64,000 nt of DNA from DATBHM01 sp963772375 (lineage in GTDB: Bacteria; Actinomycetota; UBA4738; JACQTL01), in contig CAVYXG010000005.1 of assembly GCA_963772375.1 (NCBI GenBank), forward strand, positions 62,001-126,000. Reading direction: 5' to 3'. The position numbers were made by a program, and so were the translations under genes. The notes beneath the pieces were generated by a model that had not been told where the DNA came from, ran no database searches, and saw only the letters and a program-made list of their open reading frames with translations. This document shows positions 32,767 to 40,814 of the stretch, piece by piece (the stretch's first letter is position 1; each line of letters starts with the position of its first letter).

Positions 32767-32893
32767 CGCTGTGTGACCCTGGACCAGCCGCGCGACAGGC
32801 CGTGCTCGCGCCCTGAATACGGATTGGCCGAACGGTAGGAGCCCCCGGGAAGCAGCGCGCGGGAACGCTGTCACACTTTCAGGGGTCACAGCG
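32767..32893. promoter_or_regulatory. Possible operator repeats upstream of the zinc-finger gene
   Basis: CGCTGTGTGACC at 32767-32778 is repeated inverted as GGTCACAGCG at 32884-32893, just before the GTG at 32901; CGCTGTCACAC lies between them and GTGAACG occurs twice at about 32752-32767. The pattern suits a dimeric repressor of the element. No known site is matched. Confidence 0.35.
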
Positions 32894-32900
32894 ATGTGGG

Positions 32901-33878
32901 GTGAGCACGGTGAGCGAGCAGCGTGAGTGTGTGGTGTGCGGGGCGTCCCTCGAAGGCAGACGGCCGCAGGTAACGACCTGTGGACCGGCGTGCCGGAAGG
33001 CGAAGAGCCGAGGGGCCAGCCCGACGGATACAGATCGGCCGAGGGTTAGCGCCCGGAGTGAGAGCCCCAAGCCGAAGGCCGATGTCACAGTTCGGCCCGA
33101 GGGGGCCGTCTACGAGCGCGCCGAGCAGATCGTTGAAGCCTTGGACGACCTTGGGCCTCACGATGCCGAGGACGTTCCTGCGGCGTTGAGCGAGGTCGCA
33201 GCGGCGCTCCGTTGGATGTACTCCGAGGGCTGGACGATGGCCGACTGGTTCGGGGCTGACCGAGACGCCTCCCAAGCCGCGCGAGCGGACTGGGTCCTGG
33301 CGGTCACATCAGCTTTCTCGGCGGCCGTAGGCGCAGTCATGCTCCGCTGCCTACGGCTGGCGGCCCAGCAAGGCCGGGACCTCCGCGACATACGGTCACC
33401 CGAGTGGGCCCCGGTGCGCGGCCAGGATATGGAGTACGTGCACGAGCGGCTTCGCCAGCACCAGGGGACGGTGGACTGGCGGCACATGACCGCCCTCGCT
33501 GCGATGGACGACGCCGACTTCGAGGCCGCCATCGACCGGTACCGGGCTCGCCGCATGTTCGTGTCGGAACGCTTGCAGGTGCGCGACGTTATCCGCGGCC
33601 ACATGGTGGCCTTCTCGTCCGGGTCTGAACGCCCTCCGATGTCCGACGCCGAAGTCGCGGAACGGCTTGGCGAGCGCGACGAACGTATGAAGCTCGCGGC
33701 CGAGGCTCGTCGGCTCGGCGCTTTCGATGAAGCGGTCACCGCATCGGAGCGAATCAGACGGTTGGCGGCAGCAGGCTACGACCGCCATGACATTGCCAGC
33801 CTCGTTGGGGTATCGCTCCCCGACGTGCTACGGGCCATCAACCAGGATTCCGCCGCAGTTCCCGCTGCTGACGGATAG
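32901..33878 (+). CDS. Element protein with N-terminal zinc finger and C-terminal helix-turn-helix-like region
   Basis: 325 residues from GTG 32901. The N-terminus has CVVCGASLEGRRPQVTTCGP followed by ACRKAK, a four-Cys finger of the type found in actinobacterial phage replication-region proteins. The middle is helical (ALSEVAAALRWMYSEGWTMAD, MLRCLRLAAQQGRDLRD). The C-terminus reads ERIRRLAAAGYDRHDIASLV and GVSLPDVLRAIN, which looks like a helix-turn-helix. It precedes the RepA-like ATPase gene; a role in replication or element control is inferred. A GGACCCC/GGGGTCC hairpin begins at its stop codon. Confidence 0.7.
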   Translation: MSTVSEQRECVVCGASLEGRRPQVTTCGPACRKAKSRGASPTDTDRPRVSARSESPKPKADVTVRPEGAVYERAEQIVEALDDLGPHDAEDVPAALSEVAAALRWMYSEGWTMADWFGADRDASQAARADWVLAVTSAFSAAVGAVMLRCLRLAAQQGRDLRDIRSPEWAPVRGQDMEYVHERLRQHQGTVDWRHMTALAAMDDADFEAAIDRYRARRMFVSERLQVRDVIRGHMVAFSSGSERPPMSDAEVAERLGERDERMKLAAEARRLGAFDEAVTASERIRRLAAAGYDRHDIASLVGVSLPDVLRAINQDSAAVPAADG

Positions 33879-34110
33879 GACCCCACCGGGGTCCGGCTCA
33901 CAGGACACGTGCTCCCGTGTCCACATCGCCAGGGTGACCCGGTGTAGCTCTGGCTGCGCCGGGGAGCCCGCTCGAACTTCCGCGCCCCTGACCGCCGCGC
34001 GGCACCTACGTCCGGCTGACGCTGGGCGGGCCGGTTGGTCCCCGGCCAACGCGCGTCTCGCGCGTCCGTGTGGTGAGGACACCGGGAGGGCGGCTTTGGC
34101 CGTCCTCCCG
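33878..34110 (+). other. Non-coding stretch with a cluster of hairpins
   Basis: The 310 bases between the zinc-finger gene and the RepA-like gene hold no convincing ORF but several perfect or near-perfect stems: GGACCCC-ACC-GGGGTCC (33878-33894), GGACACG-TGCTCC-CGTGTCC (33904-33923), GTTGG-CCAAC (34034-34050) and CGGGAGGGCGGC-TTTG-GCCGTCCTCCCG (34083-34110). The last could terminate transcription; the whole could be an origin or a structured leader. Confidence 0.55.
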
Positions 34111-34188
34111 AACCTCCAAGCCCCGGGACCAGGACCACCACACACGGACACGGCGTCGCCTTCGGGCGCACGCGGAAAGGACGCGAGC

Positions 34189-35334
34189 ATGACCACAACT
34201 ACTCGCCCAGCGCCCGCACAGGAAGCTGGGCACTCATCATCTGGGCCACGAACCGGCTCGAAGTTCGAGCGCGACCTTCACGAGCGGCGGATCGGGTTCA
34301 ATGCAACAACCGGCGAAAGCCATCCGCCCACGACCTGGTTGGTCATCGACCTGGAACCCATCAAGTCGGGCGCGGTCACGATGCCCGAGCCGGAGTTCCT
34401 GACACGGACCGACGGTCGCGCGCTCATCTACGCGGGTCTGCCGCACGTGTTCTACGGGCCGTCGGAGTCGTTGAAGTCCTGGGCCGCCATGCTCGCGTGC
34501 AGGTCGTTCACGGAGTCAGGCCGCACGGCCCTGTACGTGGACTTCGAGGGGAACGAGGCGTCGTTCGTCGCTCGGGCGCGGATCGTCGGCGCCCCCGACG
34601 AAGACATCGGTCGCACGCTCCGCTACATCCGCCCGTCGGAGCCGTTGAAGGGCAGCGTCAACGCCGGGGCCGACCTCGCAAGCGAGCTTGCCGACCTGAA
34701 CCCGTCGCTCGTGGTGCTGGACGGTGTTTCGGAGTGCTACTCGCTCCACGGCTGGGACATCAACAGCGCAACCGACGCGGCCGCGTTCCAGAAGCTGTTC
34801 CGGCCGTTGAACTCGAACGGGGCGGCGACGATCCTCATCGACCACTCCGGCAAGGACGCCTCGAAGGGGGTGGTCGGCTCCCAGCACAAGCGGGCCGGAC
34901 TCGACGGAGCCGAGTACGAGTTCAAGCCGGTGCGACGCGAGGGCCGCGGAGGGCACTCCAAGGCCGCGATCCGGGTGACGAAGGACCGGTACGGAGCCGT
35001 GCGAGAGTTCGCTCCCAAGGGCGAGGTCGGCCGAATCCACGTGGCGGACCGCGTCTGGATCGACTCGCCTACGTACACGGAAACGTTCGGCCCCGACGAA
35101 GCGCTGGCGACGGCGCTGATTGACTGGATCAGTTCGAACCCTGGTCAGTCCACAAACGCCATCCGCTCTGCGGTGCCCGGCGGGTCCACAGCGATCATCC
35201 GGACGTTGGAGACGCTAGAAGCGGAGCACAGGCTCCGGCACGCAGACGGCCCGCGCGGCTCGAAGTTGTGGTTCGTAGCCCAGGTCGTGGATGTGACGGC
35301 GATCGTCAGGTACGAGGCACCCGTCCGGTTCTGA
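34189..35334 (+). CDS. RepA-like / RecA-fold AAA ATPase
   Basis: 381 residues from ATG 34189 (AAAGGA upstream). The P-loop is HVFYGPSESLKSWAAML, the RepA/DnaB-like form with GPSESLKS; Walker B is PSLVVLDGVSECY; a later ATILIDHSGKDASKG and VVGSQHKRAGLD match hexameric replicative helicases of the RSF1010 RepA type and mobile-element ATPases (AAA_25). The C-terminal 80 residues form a winged-helix-like part (STNAIRSAVPGGSTAIIRTL). It probably drives replication of the excised element. The phiRv1 prophages carry a similar gene between integrase and capsid genes. Confidence 0.85.
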   Translation: MTTTTRPAPAQEAGHSSSGPRTGSKFERDLHERRIGFNATTGESHPPTTWLVIDLEPIKSGAVTMPEPEFLTRTDGRALIYAGLPHVFYGPSESLKSWAAMLACRSFTESGRTALYVDFEGNEASFVARARIVGAPDEDIGRTLRYIRPSEPLKGSVNAGADLASELADLNPSLVVLDGVSECYSLHGWDINSATDAAAFQKLFRPLNSNGAATILIDHSGKDASKGVVGSQHKRAGLDGAEYEFKPVRREGRGGHSKAAIRVTKDRYGAVREFAPKGEVGRIHVADRVWIDSPTYTETFGPDEALATALIDWISSNPGQSTNAIRSAVPGGSTAIIRTLETLEAEHRLRHADGPRGSKLWFVAQVVDVTAIVRYEAPVRF

Positions 35335-35340
35335 CCCGTC

Positions 35341-35418
35341 CACGACCTGTCCAGAACAGGTCGTGCCCAATCGACCTGTCCCACCTGTCCGCACCCCGAA
35401 GGGGTGCAGGTGGACGGG
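35341..35418. repeat. Inverted and direct ACCTGTCC repeats after the RepA-like gene
   Basis: CACGACCTGT-CCAGA-ACAGGTCGTG (35341-35365) is a perfect 10-bp stem. ACCTGTCC then recurs at 35374 and 35383, and a second hairpin GCACCCC-GAA-GGGGTGC with flanking CACCT/AGGTG follows (35382-35412). It may be a terminator, a RepA binding site or part of the origin. Confidence 0.6.
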
Positions 35419-35546
35419 TGGGGCCATGCCGGAGTTCACCAAGGAAAAAGGAGAAGCCATTGAGGATGGAGGATGAGCAGAACGGCTGGCGGATGGCCGA
35501 CTTCTTGGAGCCACAGCCGAGCCATACCCCGAAGGGAAGGCCCGCC

Positions 35547-35876
35547 CTACCCCTGCCGGAAGTTGCGCACCGAGCCGCATTTCGGACACGTATCCACCTT
35601 CAAGTAGTTCGACGCGATGATGGCTCCCTCGGCTCGGTTCCTCAGAAGCCACGGAATGTTGCGTCCGCCGAGCATCCAGCGCCGCACGGTCCACCGGTGC
35701 CCGCAGTTGTTGCAGACGCGTGCAACGTGGTCGGAACTCCGAGCCGTACCGGCTGCCGGATCGATCCGGGAGGGGATCGAGTAGAGCGATTCGTTGAGTG
35801 AGGGCCGGGGAGCGTCGTCACGAACGAATGGGCCTTCGGGCGGGACCTCGTCCTTCCGGCGGTGTTTCCCAGGCAT
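35547..35876 (-). CDS. Small zinc-ribbon protein
   Basis: 109 residues from ATG 35876. A charged N-terminal half (MPGKHRRKDEVPPEGPFVRD) is followed by a zinc ribbon with VCNNCGHRWTVRRW and TCPKCGSVRNFRQ, the two CxxC pairs about 35 residues apart. No other domain. It is transcribed against its neighbours. A plus-strand frame across the same DNA (from ATG 35467, MEDEQNGWRMADF...) could encode a short protein but has weaker support. Confidence 0.6.
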   Translation of the reverse strand: MPGKHRRKDEVPPEGPFVRDDAPRPSLNESLYSIPSRIDPAAGTARSSDHVARVCNNCGHRWTVRRWMLGGRNIPWLLRNRAEGAIIASNYLKVDTCPKCGSVRNFRQG

Positions 35877-36029
35877 GATCACTGAACCGTAGCCCCTCCC
35901 CGGAGCCGCAGGCAAGACGAACCGCTCGCCTCGGCGCGTTTCGCCGGTCTAGACCAGCCGACGGCTGACCGTCACTCGGCGCGGTCGTGGGGACTAGAGT
36001 TGCGCGGGTCGGCGTGGAGGACTTGTGAA

Positions 36030-36602
36030 GTGGCAGGCCAGACTTTCAGTCAAGCGTTCCCCGCTGCGGCTGACCTCGTGTTCTCGGCCACGCTGCGTGC
36101 GGTCAGCGAGTCCGGATATTCGGTGGTGGCTGCGGACCGCAGCGCTCGCTTGATTTCCTTCAACACAGGCCGGTCGATGAAGAGTTGGGCTGGACAGGAC
36201 TTGACGGCCACTGTCTGGGATCAGGGTGACGCGTCGTCTGTGGTGGTTGGAGGCAGCCTCGCGATGCGGGGAAACCCGTTCGCAGGTGGTGGTGGTCAAC
36301 TTGGGGCCTGGGGCGAAAAGCGAATACTCGCCTCGAAGCTGCTCGGCCGGATCGCAGAGTTGGTGGCATCTGCTTCGTCTCAGGATGCACGCCGCGACTC
36401 GATTAGGTCGCGCGAGTGTCCGTTCTGCAAGTCCAACATCCGGGCGGATGCGAGTGTGTGTCCCTACTGCCGAAGAGAATCGCAAGCGTGGAGGCTCCAC
36501 GAGGGCCATTGGTGGACAAGAGACGACGCAGGTCAGGACTGGTGGCTTGACGACGCAGCGAATCGATGGGTGCAGTTCTCATTGGAGAACCCAACCAGCT
36601 AG
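36030..36602 (+). CDS. Unknown protein with C-terminal zinc ribbon
   Basis: 190 residues from GTG 36030; GGAGG lies nine bases upstream (a TTG at 36000 is also in frame). The first half (TLRAVSESGYSVVAADRSAR, ISFNTGRSMKSWAGQDL) has the look of a small alpha/beta domain seen in DUF-type proteins that modulate scaling or sorting; no family was confirmed. The C-terminal part has the zinc ribbon ECPFCKSNIRADASVCPYCR followed by a Trp-rich tail (HEGHWWTRDDAGQDWWLDD). Inside the element, between the RepA-like and capsid genes. Confidence 0.65.
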   Translation: MAGQTFSQAFPAAADLVFSATLRAVSESGYSVVAADRSARLISFNTGRSMKSWAGQDLTATVWDQGDASSVVVGGSLAMRGNPFAGGGGQLGAWGEKRILASKLLGRIAELVASASSQDARRDSIRSRECPFCKSNIRADASVCPYCRRESQAWRLHEGHWWTRDDAGQDWWLDDAANRWVQFSLENPTS

Positions 36603-36824
36603 CCCCGTCTCGCCACCGTCATACATAGTCCGGCCTGCCAGGGGCGTGCCGAACGAACTCGGCGGGTCGCCCGGAAACCGCGTCGAAGCCTCACCCGCAG
36701 GGCGAGGACTTCGGCCTACTCCTTGCCGGACTAAGGGACGGTCCCCCTTGGGGGTAGTGTGCACCCCCGTTCGCTCGGGCGATTCGGACGAGCGCGGGTG
36801 GACTGCGCCCGGAAGGGGGATGCG
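36603..36824. other. Intergenic stretch with a C/G palindrome
   Basis: No gene was seen. CCCCCTTGGGGG at 36741-36752 is palindromic and is followed by TAGTGT and a GTG at 36759, which is an alternative start for the next gene. CCCGCAGGGCGAGGAC and GGACGGTCCC are further short palindromic pieces. Possibly the promoter and operator of the next gene. Confidence 0.4.
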
Positions 36825-37784
36825 GTGTGGCTCTTGGTCGCTAAGGAAGCAGCGAAGCCAGGGACCAGAGACTTGGTGGTGGTGTTCGGGTTCGTGCTCG
36901 CATTTGTCGCTTTAGGAACAGAGTTGAAGCCACCCGCGACGGACCGGGGGAAGCGAGCCGCCAATATCGCTGGCATTCTCTCCTACTTCGCCGCGGTCGC
37001 GTTACTGGCCTGGGGGTTGTGGCCCAATGAGGGGGCTCGCACCGCCATCGTTCTGCTGGGAATCGCTGCGTTGATCTTCGGTGCGTTCTGGGCAGGCCAT
37101 CGCCTGGGCCGACGCCCGCCGAGGCCCCCAAAGCCTAAGCCGGTCAAACCTGAGCCCACGCCCGACCCTCGCCCCTCACCTGGCAGCGGAACCGCCCGCA
37201 CCGTTGACTTGCAGACGGGTGACACCGTGAACTACAAGCGCAATGTCGAAGAAGTTGCTGGGCCTACGCCTTCGTCCGAGGATCGCATTACCCGACGAGA
37301 GACGATTTACGATGAAACGGGCCGAGCAGCCGGGCAGGAAATCGTCCACGAGAGTGGACGCCGGGACGCAATCGTCACTCCCGAAACTGTACCGACTTCC
37401 GCGCAGGTCCCTCCGACCGGGAGACATGAGGGCTACAACGAGGGGGGCCGCACCATTTCGCAGATCGGCAATGACCTGCTGAATCTGGCGCGCCGCCTCG
37501 AAAGGTGGCTAAAGGAGGAAGTCAAGTCACATCCATCGGGGAGCCTGGCCCAAGCAGAGATTCCTGAACATAACCGAAAGATGAACACCGACATGATCCA
37601 GTCTTTCAGCCAGACCTTCCAAGCCGAAGTCATCAGGCTTTACGAAGAAGCTAGCAGCCGGGGCTTCATCGACAGTCCGATGGAGGCCGTCTATGACCAT
37701 CCCCACGAGTTCTTGGACTTCAACGTGATCGTGAAAGGCACTCGGGCAGTAGCCGAACGGATGCTACGCGGTGGGCAGACATGA
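36825..37784 (+). CDS. Membrane protein of unknown function (element)
   Basis: 319 residues from GTG 36825, chosen because AAGGGGG lies five bases upstream; GTG 36759 would add 22 unlikely residues. Two membrane helices (DLVVVFGFVLAFVALG at about 16-33 and GILSYFAAVALLAWGLW / IVLLGIAALIFGAFWAG at about 50-90) are followed by a Pro/Lys linker (PPRPPKPKPVKPEPTPDP) and a long helical cytoplasmic domain with LLNLARRLERWLKEEVKSH and EVIRLYEEASSRGF. No family recognised. Its stop overlaps the next start (ATGA). Confidence 0.7.
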   Translation: MWLLVAKEAAKPGTRDLVVVFGFVLAFVALGTELKPPATDRGKRAANIAGILSYFAAVALLAWGLWPNEGARTAIVLLGIAALIFGAFWAGHRLGRRPPRPPKPKPVKPEPTPDPRPSPGSGTARTVDLQTGDTVNYKRNVEEVAGPTPSSEDRITRRETIYDETGRAAGQEIVHESGRRDAIVTPETVPTSAQVPPTGRHEGYNEGGRTISQIGNDLLNLARRLERWLKEEVKSHPSGSLAQAEIPEHNRKMNTDMIQSFSQTFQAEVIRLYEEASSRGFIDSPMEAVYDHPHEFLDFNVIVKGTRAVAERMLRGGQT

Positions 37785-37957
37785 ACTGGTCTGAATACGC
37801 CGCGCTGCGCGATGCCACGTGTTTGCTGGATGACTGCGAGCGGCCAACAGCCTCGATCGGCGGCCGATTTTGCGCGACCCACCAGCGCCGCGTGAAGCGC
37901 ACTGGCTCGCCTGGGCCAGCGGCCATCCGCAGGCGCGCGCCCAGGCCCTCGAAGTAG
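37781..37957 (+). CDS. 58-residue phage-type zinc-finger protein
   Basis: Starts at ATG 37781 in an ATGA overlap with the preceding stop and ends at TAG 37955-37957. The pattern CLLDDCERPTASIGGRFCA followed by THQRRVKRTG is the Cys-x4-Cys ... Cys-x2-His finger common in small actinophage proteins and at the N-terminus of some HNH nucleases. The overlap, the motif and the length make this a real gene despite its size. Confidence 0.68.
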   Translation: MNWSEYAALRDATCLLDDCERPTASIGGRFCATHQRRVKRTGSPGPAAIRRRAPRPSK

Positions 37958-38137
37958 CGCTCGACCTCACCAAGCTCCGTACGCCCGCGGGTATATCTGG
38001 ACTCCGTCGAGCGTCCGGACCGCACGTCGTCGCAGAGTCTTCGCGTGGTGACACCGGAGCGGGTTGATACGCCCGGGCATCCTCTGCGGCGATGTGCACT
38101 TCCACCGACAACCGCTTACGAGCAGAAGGGAATCACC

Positions 38138-38404
38138 ATGCCTACAACCACCACCACGACCCCTGCGGCTGAACGCCCGCCAGGCGTCCGCCTCGTCACC
38201 GTCGATATCAACGCGCTGTCGCCCATCGCACGAGCCGAGTGCGAAACGCAAGTCGCCTCGCACGTCCGCGAACGCGCGAAGTACGTCCGCCAGATGGCGC
38301 AGATCAGCGAAGGACATCGCGGACGCATCGAGGACGTTGAGGTCACGGCTGTTGACGCCACCGGAACTCGGCGCACGACCCGGATGCCCTGGATGGTGGG
38401 CTGA
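38138..38404 (+). CDS. Small unknown protein (88 residues)
   Basis: Start ATG 38138 follows AGAAGGG at a good distance. Thr-rich opening (MPTTTTTTPAAERPPG), then a helical middle ending in AECETQVASHVRERAKYVRQM and a beta tail VEVTAVDATGTRRTTRMPW. No family recognised. Its TGA shares a base with the next ATG (TGATG), so it is the first of three coupled genes leading into the prohead protease. The 180 bases upstream (37958-38137) show no gene. Confidence 0.62.
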   Translation: MPTTTTTTPAAERPPGVRLVTVDINALSPIARAECETQVASHVRERAKYVRQMAQISEGHRGRIEDVEVTAVDATGTRRTTRMPWMVG

Positions 38405-38553
38405 TGGCCGCCCACAGCACGGGCGAGTGCTGCTGGCAGGTGCTGCCCGATGGCACCAGATACCGCTACGTCATCTGCAAGCTCATCCCCGATCCGCTCC
38501 TTCCGAAGGAAAAGGCTCACGAGCATGAAGACACCCCTACGAACGAAAGCTGA
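38404..38553 (+). CDS. 49-residue protein coupled to the prohead protease
   Basis: ATG 38404 overlaps the preceding TGA by one base, and the frame ends at TGA 38551-38553, overlapping the protease start by 29 bases. It contains TGECCWQVLPDGTRYRYVIC and KLIPDPLLPKEKAHEHED. Three Cys residues might bind metal. Overlap on both sides supports a genuine translated gene. Confidence 0.55.
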   Translation: MAAHSTGECCWQVLPDGTRYRYVICKLIPDPLLPKEKAHEHEDTPTNES

Positions 38554-39400
38554 GTTCGACAACGCGTTCCCCGTTCCTTCCGATCCCGCCGGAATCGTTG
38601 AAGCGTTCGTCACGAAGTACCGGCGCTACGGCGAGCATGACCTACAGGGCGACCGGATCGTCCGGGGCGCGTACTCCGGATTCCTGAAACGGGTCCGGGA
38701 CAACCGCGTCAATATCCCGGTGTTCGTCCAGCACGATTACAAGGACCCGTCTCGGAGCCTCGTCGGCGCGATCCCGTTCGACGGTTGGACCGACACCGAG
38801 TACGGGTTGAAAGCCCGCCTGCTGCTCGACATCGAGAACAACCGCTCCGCGCTCGGCATCTTCCGGCTTGTCCAGCGGGGGCTGCTCACTTCGACCAGCA
38901 TCGGTTTCGAAGTCGGGAGGGAGCATCAAGCCACCGACGGAATCAACGAGATCACGTCCCTCGACCCGCGGGAAGTGTCGATCGTGGTTCTCCCCGCGGA
39001 CCAGGGCGCGACGATCCTGAGTGCGAAGTCCGAATCCGGCGTGTACGCCGGGAGCTACAACGTCGCACGGGAGCTTGCCGACATCGACGCGAACTGCCGG
39101 TGCCGAAACCCCATGTGCGGCGCGTACTTCACCAAGCCGCGCGTCCAGTACCCGGGGCTCCCCGCCTTCACGATCTGCCCGTCATGCGATCAGGTCACCA
39201 TCGACGTGAGCGCCGCGAAGTCGAAGGCACACGAGGACCGGATCGCTCATGCGGTTCTGTCCCACATCGCTACCGAGGAACGCCGCATCAAGGCAGCCGC
39301 TCGGCGGTTCGTCGCCGAAACCGAACGGTGGCTCCGGCAGCAGACGCTGCTGGCCGACGCTCGCCGTGAGGTCGCAGCGCTGACGAAGTTCCTCCGGTAG
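38525..39400 (+). CDS. HK97-family phage prohead protease with internal zinc ribbon
   Basis: 291 residues from ATG 38525. The S78-family protease domain covers about residues 20-170: IVEAFVTKYRRYGEHDLQGD, the catalytic-His region VNIPVFVQHDYKDPSRSLVG, GLKARLLLDIE and the catalytic-Ser region RGLLTSTSIGFEV, ending REVSIVVLPADQGATIL. An unusual zinc ribbon follows (CRCRNPMCGAYF ... TICPSCDQVTID) and then a helical tail. It would cleave the capsid scaffold during head assembly. It is directly upstream of the capsid gene, the normal phage order. Confidence 0.9.
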   Translation: MKTPLRTKAEFDNAFPVPSDPAGIVEAFVTKYRRYGEHDLQGDRIVRGAYSGFLKRVRDNRVNIPVFVQHDYKDPSRSLVGAIPFDGWTDTEYGLKARLLLDIENNRSALGIFRLVQRGLLTSTSIGFEVGREHQATDGINEITSLDPREVSIVVLPADQGATILSAKSESGVYAGSYNVARELADIDANCRCRNPMCGAYFTKPRVQYPGLPAFTICPSCDQVTIDVSAAKSKAHEDRIAHAVLSHIATEERRIKAAARRFVAETERWLRQQTLLADARREVAALTKFLR

Positions 39401-39532
39401 CTGCACCGCTCCGCGCCTACGCGCGGACGCCACGCCTGACGGTTGGGAGACACGACCGACGAGTCGGCGACAGGCACCACACCACGGCCGCGAACGCTCG
39501 ACGGAGCGAGGACGGCAGATTCGAGAACACCT

Positions 39533-40588
39533 ATGCCATCAAGGAAATGGACCCGCCTCGACAACGGCGGACTCTGCGACACATTCCACCTGGCGGCCTT
39601 CGCGCAGGGCATCCACGCGAAGACGCTCGGCCACACCAACTGGGAAATCCAGTTCCGGTTGAAGGCGCTCACAAGTGAGGCCGGGAGCGGCCCATCCCAG
39701 GTGACGGCCGGTCTGGCCGTCCCTCCCACTTACAACGGGATCGTCGCGCCGCCGAGCCGACCACTTCGGGTCGCTTCGCTGTTCCAGGCGGCCGAGACGC
39801 AATCGAACCTGATCCGGACGGTCCACCAGGCCCCCGATGAAACCGACGGCGCAACCGTCACGGCCGAGGGCTCGCACTACGACCTCGTGCTGTCCTCGGG
39901 ACCGTCGGGGACCGACGTTTCCGGCGTGGGCACGCAGGTGGACCTTCGGGTCACGGACCAGAAGGTCCAGAAGACCACCGCGTTGCTGTTCACGACCGAG
40001 AACCTGGTCGCGGACCTCGGGCCGATGCAGGCTGCCGCCTACCTGCAAGACCGGTTGAGCTACCTGGTCCGCCGTCGTGAAGAGCGCTCCATGGTCCTGG
40101 GCACGGACACGATGGTCGGGCTGCTGAACGCGTCGGACGGTGACGGTGACGAACTCGCCACCACCGGGGACCAGGGAAGCGACCAGCTTGCGACCGCTGT
40201 CGTGAAGCTCGCGGAGTCAACGTTCGAAGCGAGCAAGTTGTTTCCGACGTACGCCGCCCTGCACCCGATGACGTGGCTGACGCTGGTCACCGAGACACCC
40301 GGCGCGGGACAGCAGGCGATCTTCGGACACGCCGGACAGTCATCCGGCCAGACCTTCTACGGGCTCCGGCTCGTGCTGTCCGAGGCGATCCCCGACGACC
40401 GCCTCATCATCGGCAACGAAATGGCCGGGACCCGCTTCATCCACACGGGGTTCGGCCTGCTCATCGAATCCAGCAACGGCTACCTGGATGCGTTCGGGCG
40501 CGGCATCCTCGCGGTGAAGGCAGCCCTCAGATCGGCCGTCGCGTGGGAGCGTCCGTCGGCCGTCGGCGTTCTCGCCCTGGCCGCATAG
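39533..40588 (+). CDS. HK97-like major capsid protein
   Basis: 351 residues from ATG 39533 (a TTG at 39443 is also in frame). After a short N-terminal arm the chain shows the HK97 capsid pattern: PLRVASLFQAAETQSNLIRT, TALLFTTENLVADLGPMQAA, AYLQDRLSYLVRRREERSMV, LGTDTMVGLLN, then YAALHPMTWLTLVTETPG, FYGLRLVLSEAIPDDRLII and a final beta segment FIHTGFGLLIESSNGYLDAF. The usual long scaffolding delta domain is short or absent. No portal or terminase gene lies nearby, so packaging would need a helper phage. Confidence 0.87.
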   Translation: MPSRKWTRLDNGGLCDTFHLAAFAQGIHAKTLGHTNWEIQFRLKALTSEAGSGPSQVTAGLAVPPTYNGIVAPPSRPLRVASLFQAAETQSNLIRTVHQAPDETDGATVTAEGSHYDLVLSSGPSGTDVSGVGTQVDLRVTDQKVQKTTALLFTTENLVADLGPMQAAAYLQDRLSYLVRRREERSMVLGTDTMVGLLNASDGDGDELATTGDQGSDQLATAVVKLAESTFEASKLFPTYAALHPMTWLTLVTETPGAGQQAIFGHAGQSSGQTFYGLRLVLSEAIPDDRLIIGNEMAGTRFIHTGFGLLIESSNGYLDAFGRGILAVKAALRSAVAWERPSAVGVLALAA

Positions 40589-40602
40589 AAAGGATCATCC
40601 AC

Positions 40603-40719
40603 ATGCATGGACCGAACGACGACGACACGGAACCGGTTCAGGAACCGCTCACCGAGAATGAGCCGTACACACGCCCTGACCGTGATGGGCAGCACGACGG
40701 GAGCGAAGAAGGCATGTAG
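40603..40719 (+). CDS. 38-residue acidic protein downstream of the capsid gene
   Basis: ATG 40603 follows AAAGGA nine bases upstream, directly after the capsid stop. The product is strongly acidic (GPNDDDTEPVQEPLTENEP). A head-decoration or connector peptide is possible, but nothing diagnostic is present. Confidence 0.5.
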   Translation: MHGPNDDDTEPVQEPLTENEPYTRPDRDGQHDGSEEGM

Positions 40720-40773
40720 CCAAGAGCCATTGCCGAGCGCTGCTCAAACTGGCTAAGCTCGGGTTCCGTCCAG

Positions 40774-40811
40774 CAGAGTAGTAGGGCCGAGTCAAGTGCC
40801 CGGCCCCTCTG
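40774..40811. terminator. Bidirectional terminator between capsid block and helicase
   Basis: GGGCCG-AGTCAAGTGCC-CGGCCC with outer arms CAGAG and CTCTG forms a hairpin between two converging genes. TTT follows on the plus side. The loop is long, so confidence is moderate. Confidence 0.5.
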
Positions 40812-40814
40812 CGT

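Noticed and set aside
35268..35801. 177-codon plus-strand frame after the RepA-like gene
   Set aside because: Only its middle (from ATG 35467) looks protein-like, and most overlaps the zinc-ribbon gene on the other strand.
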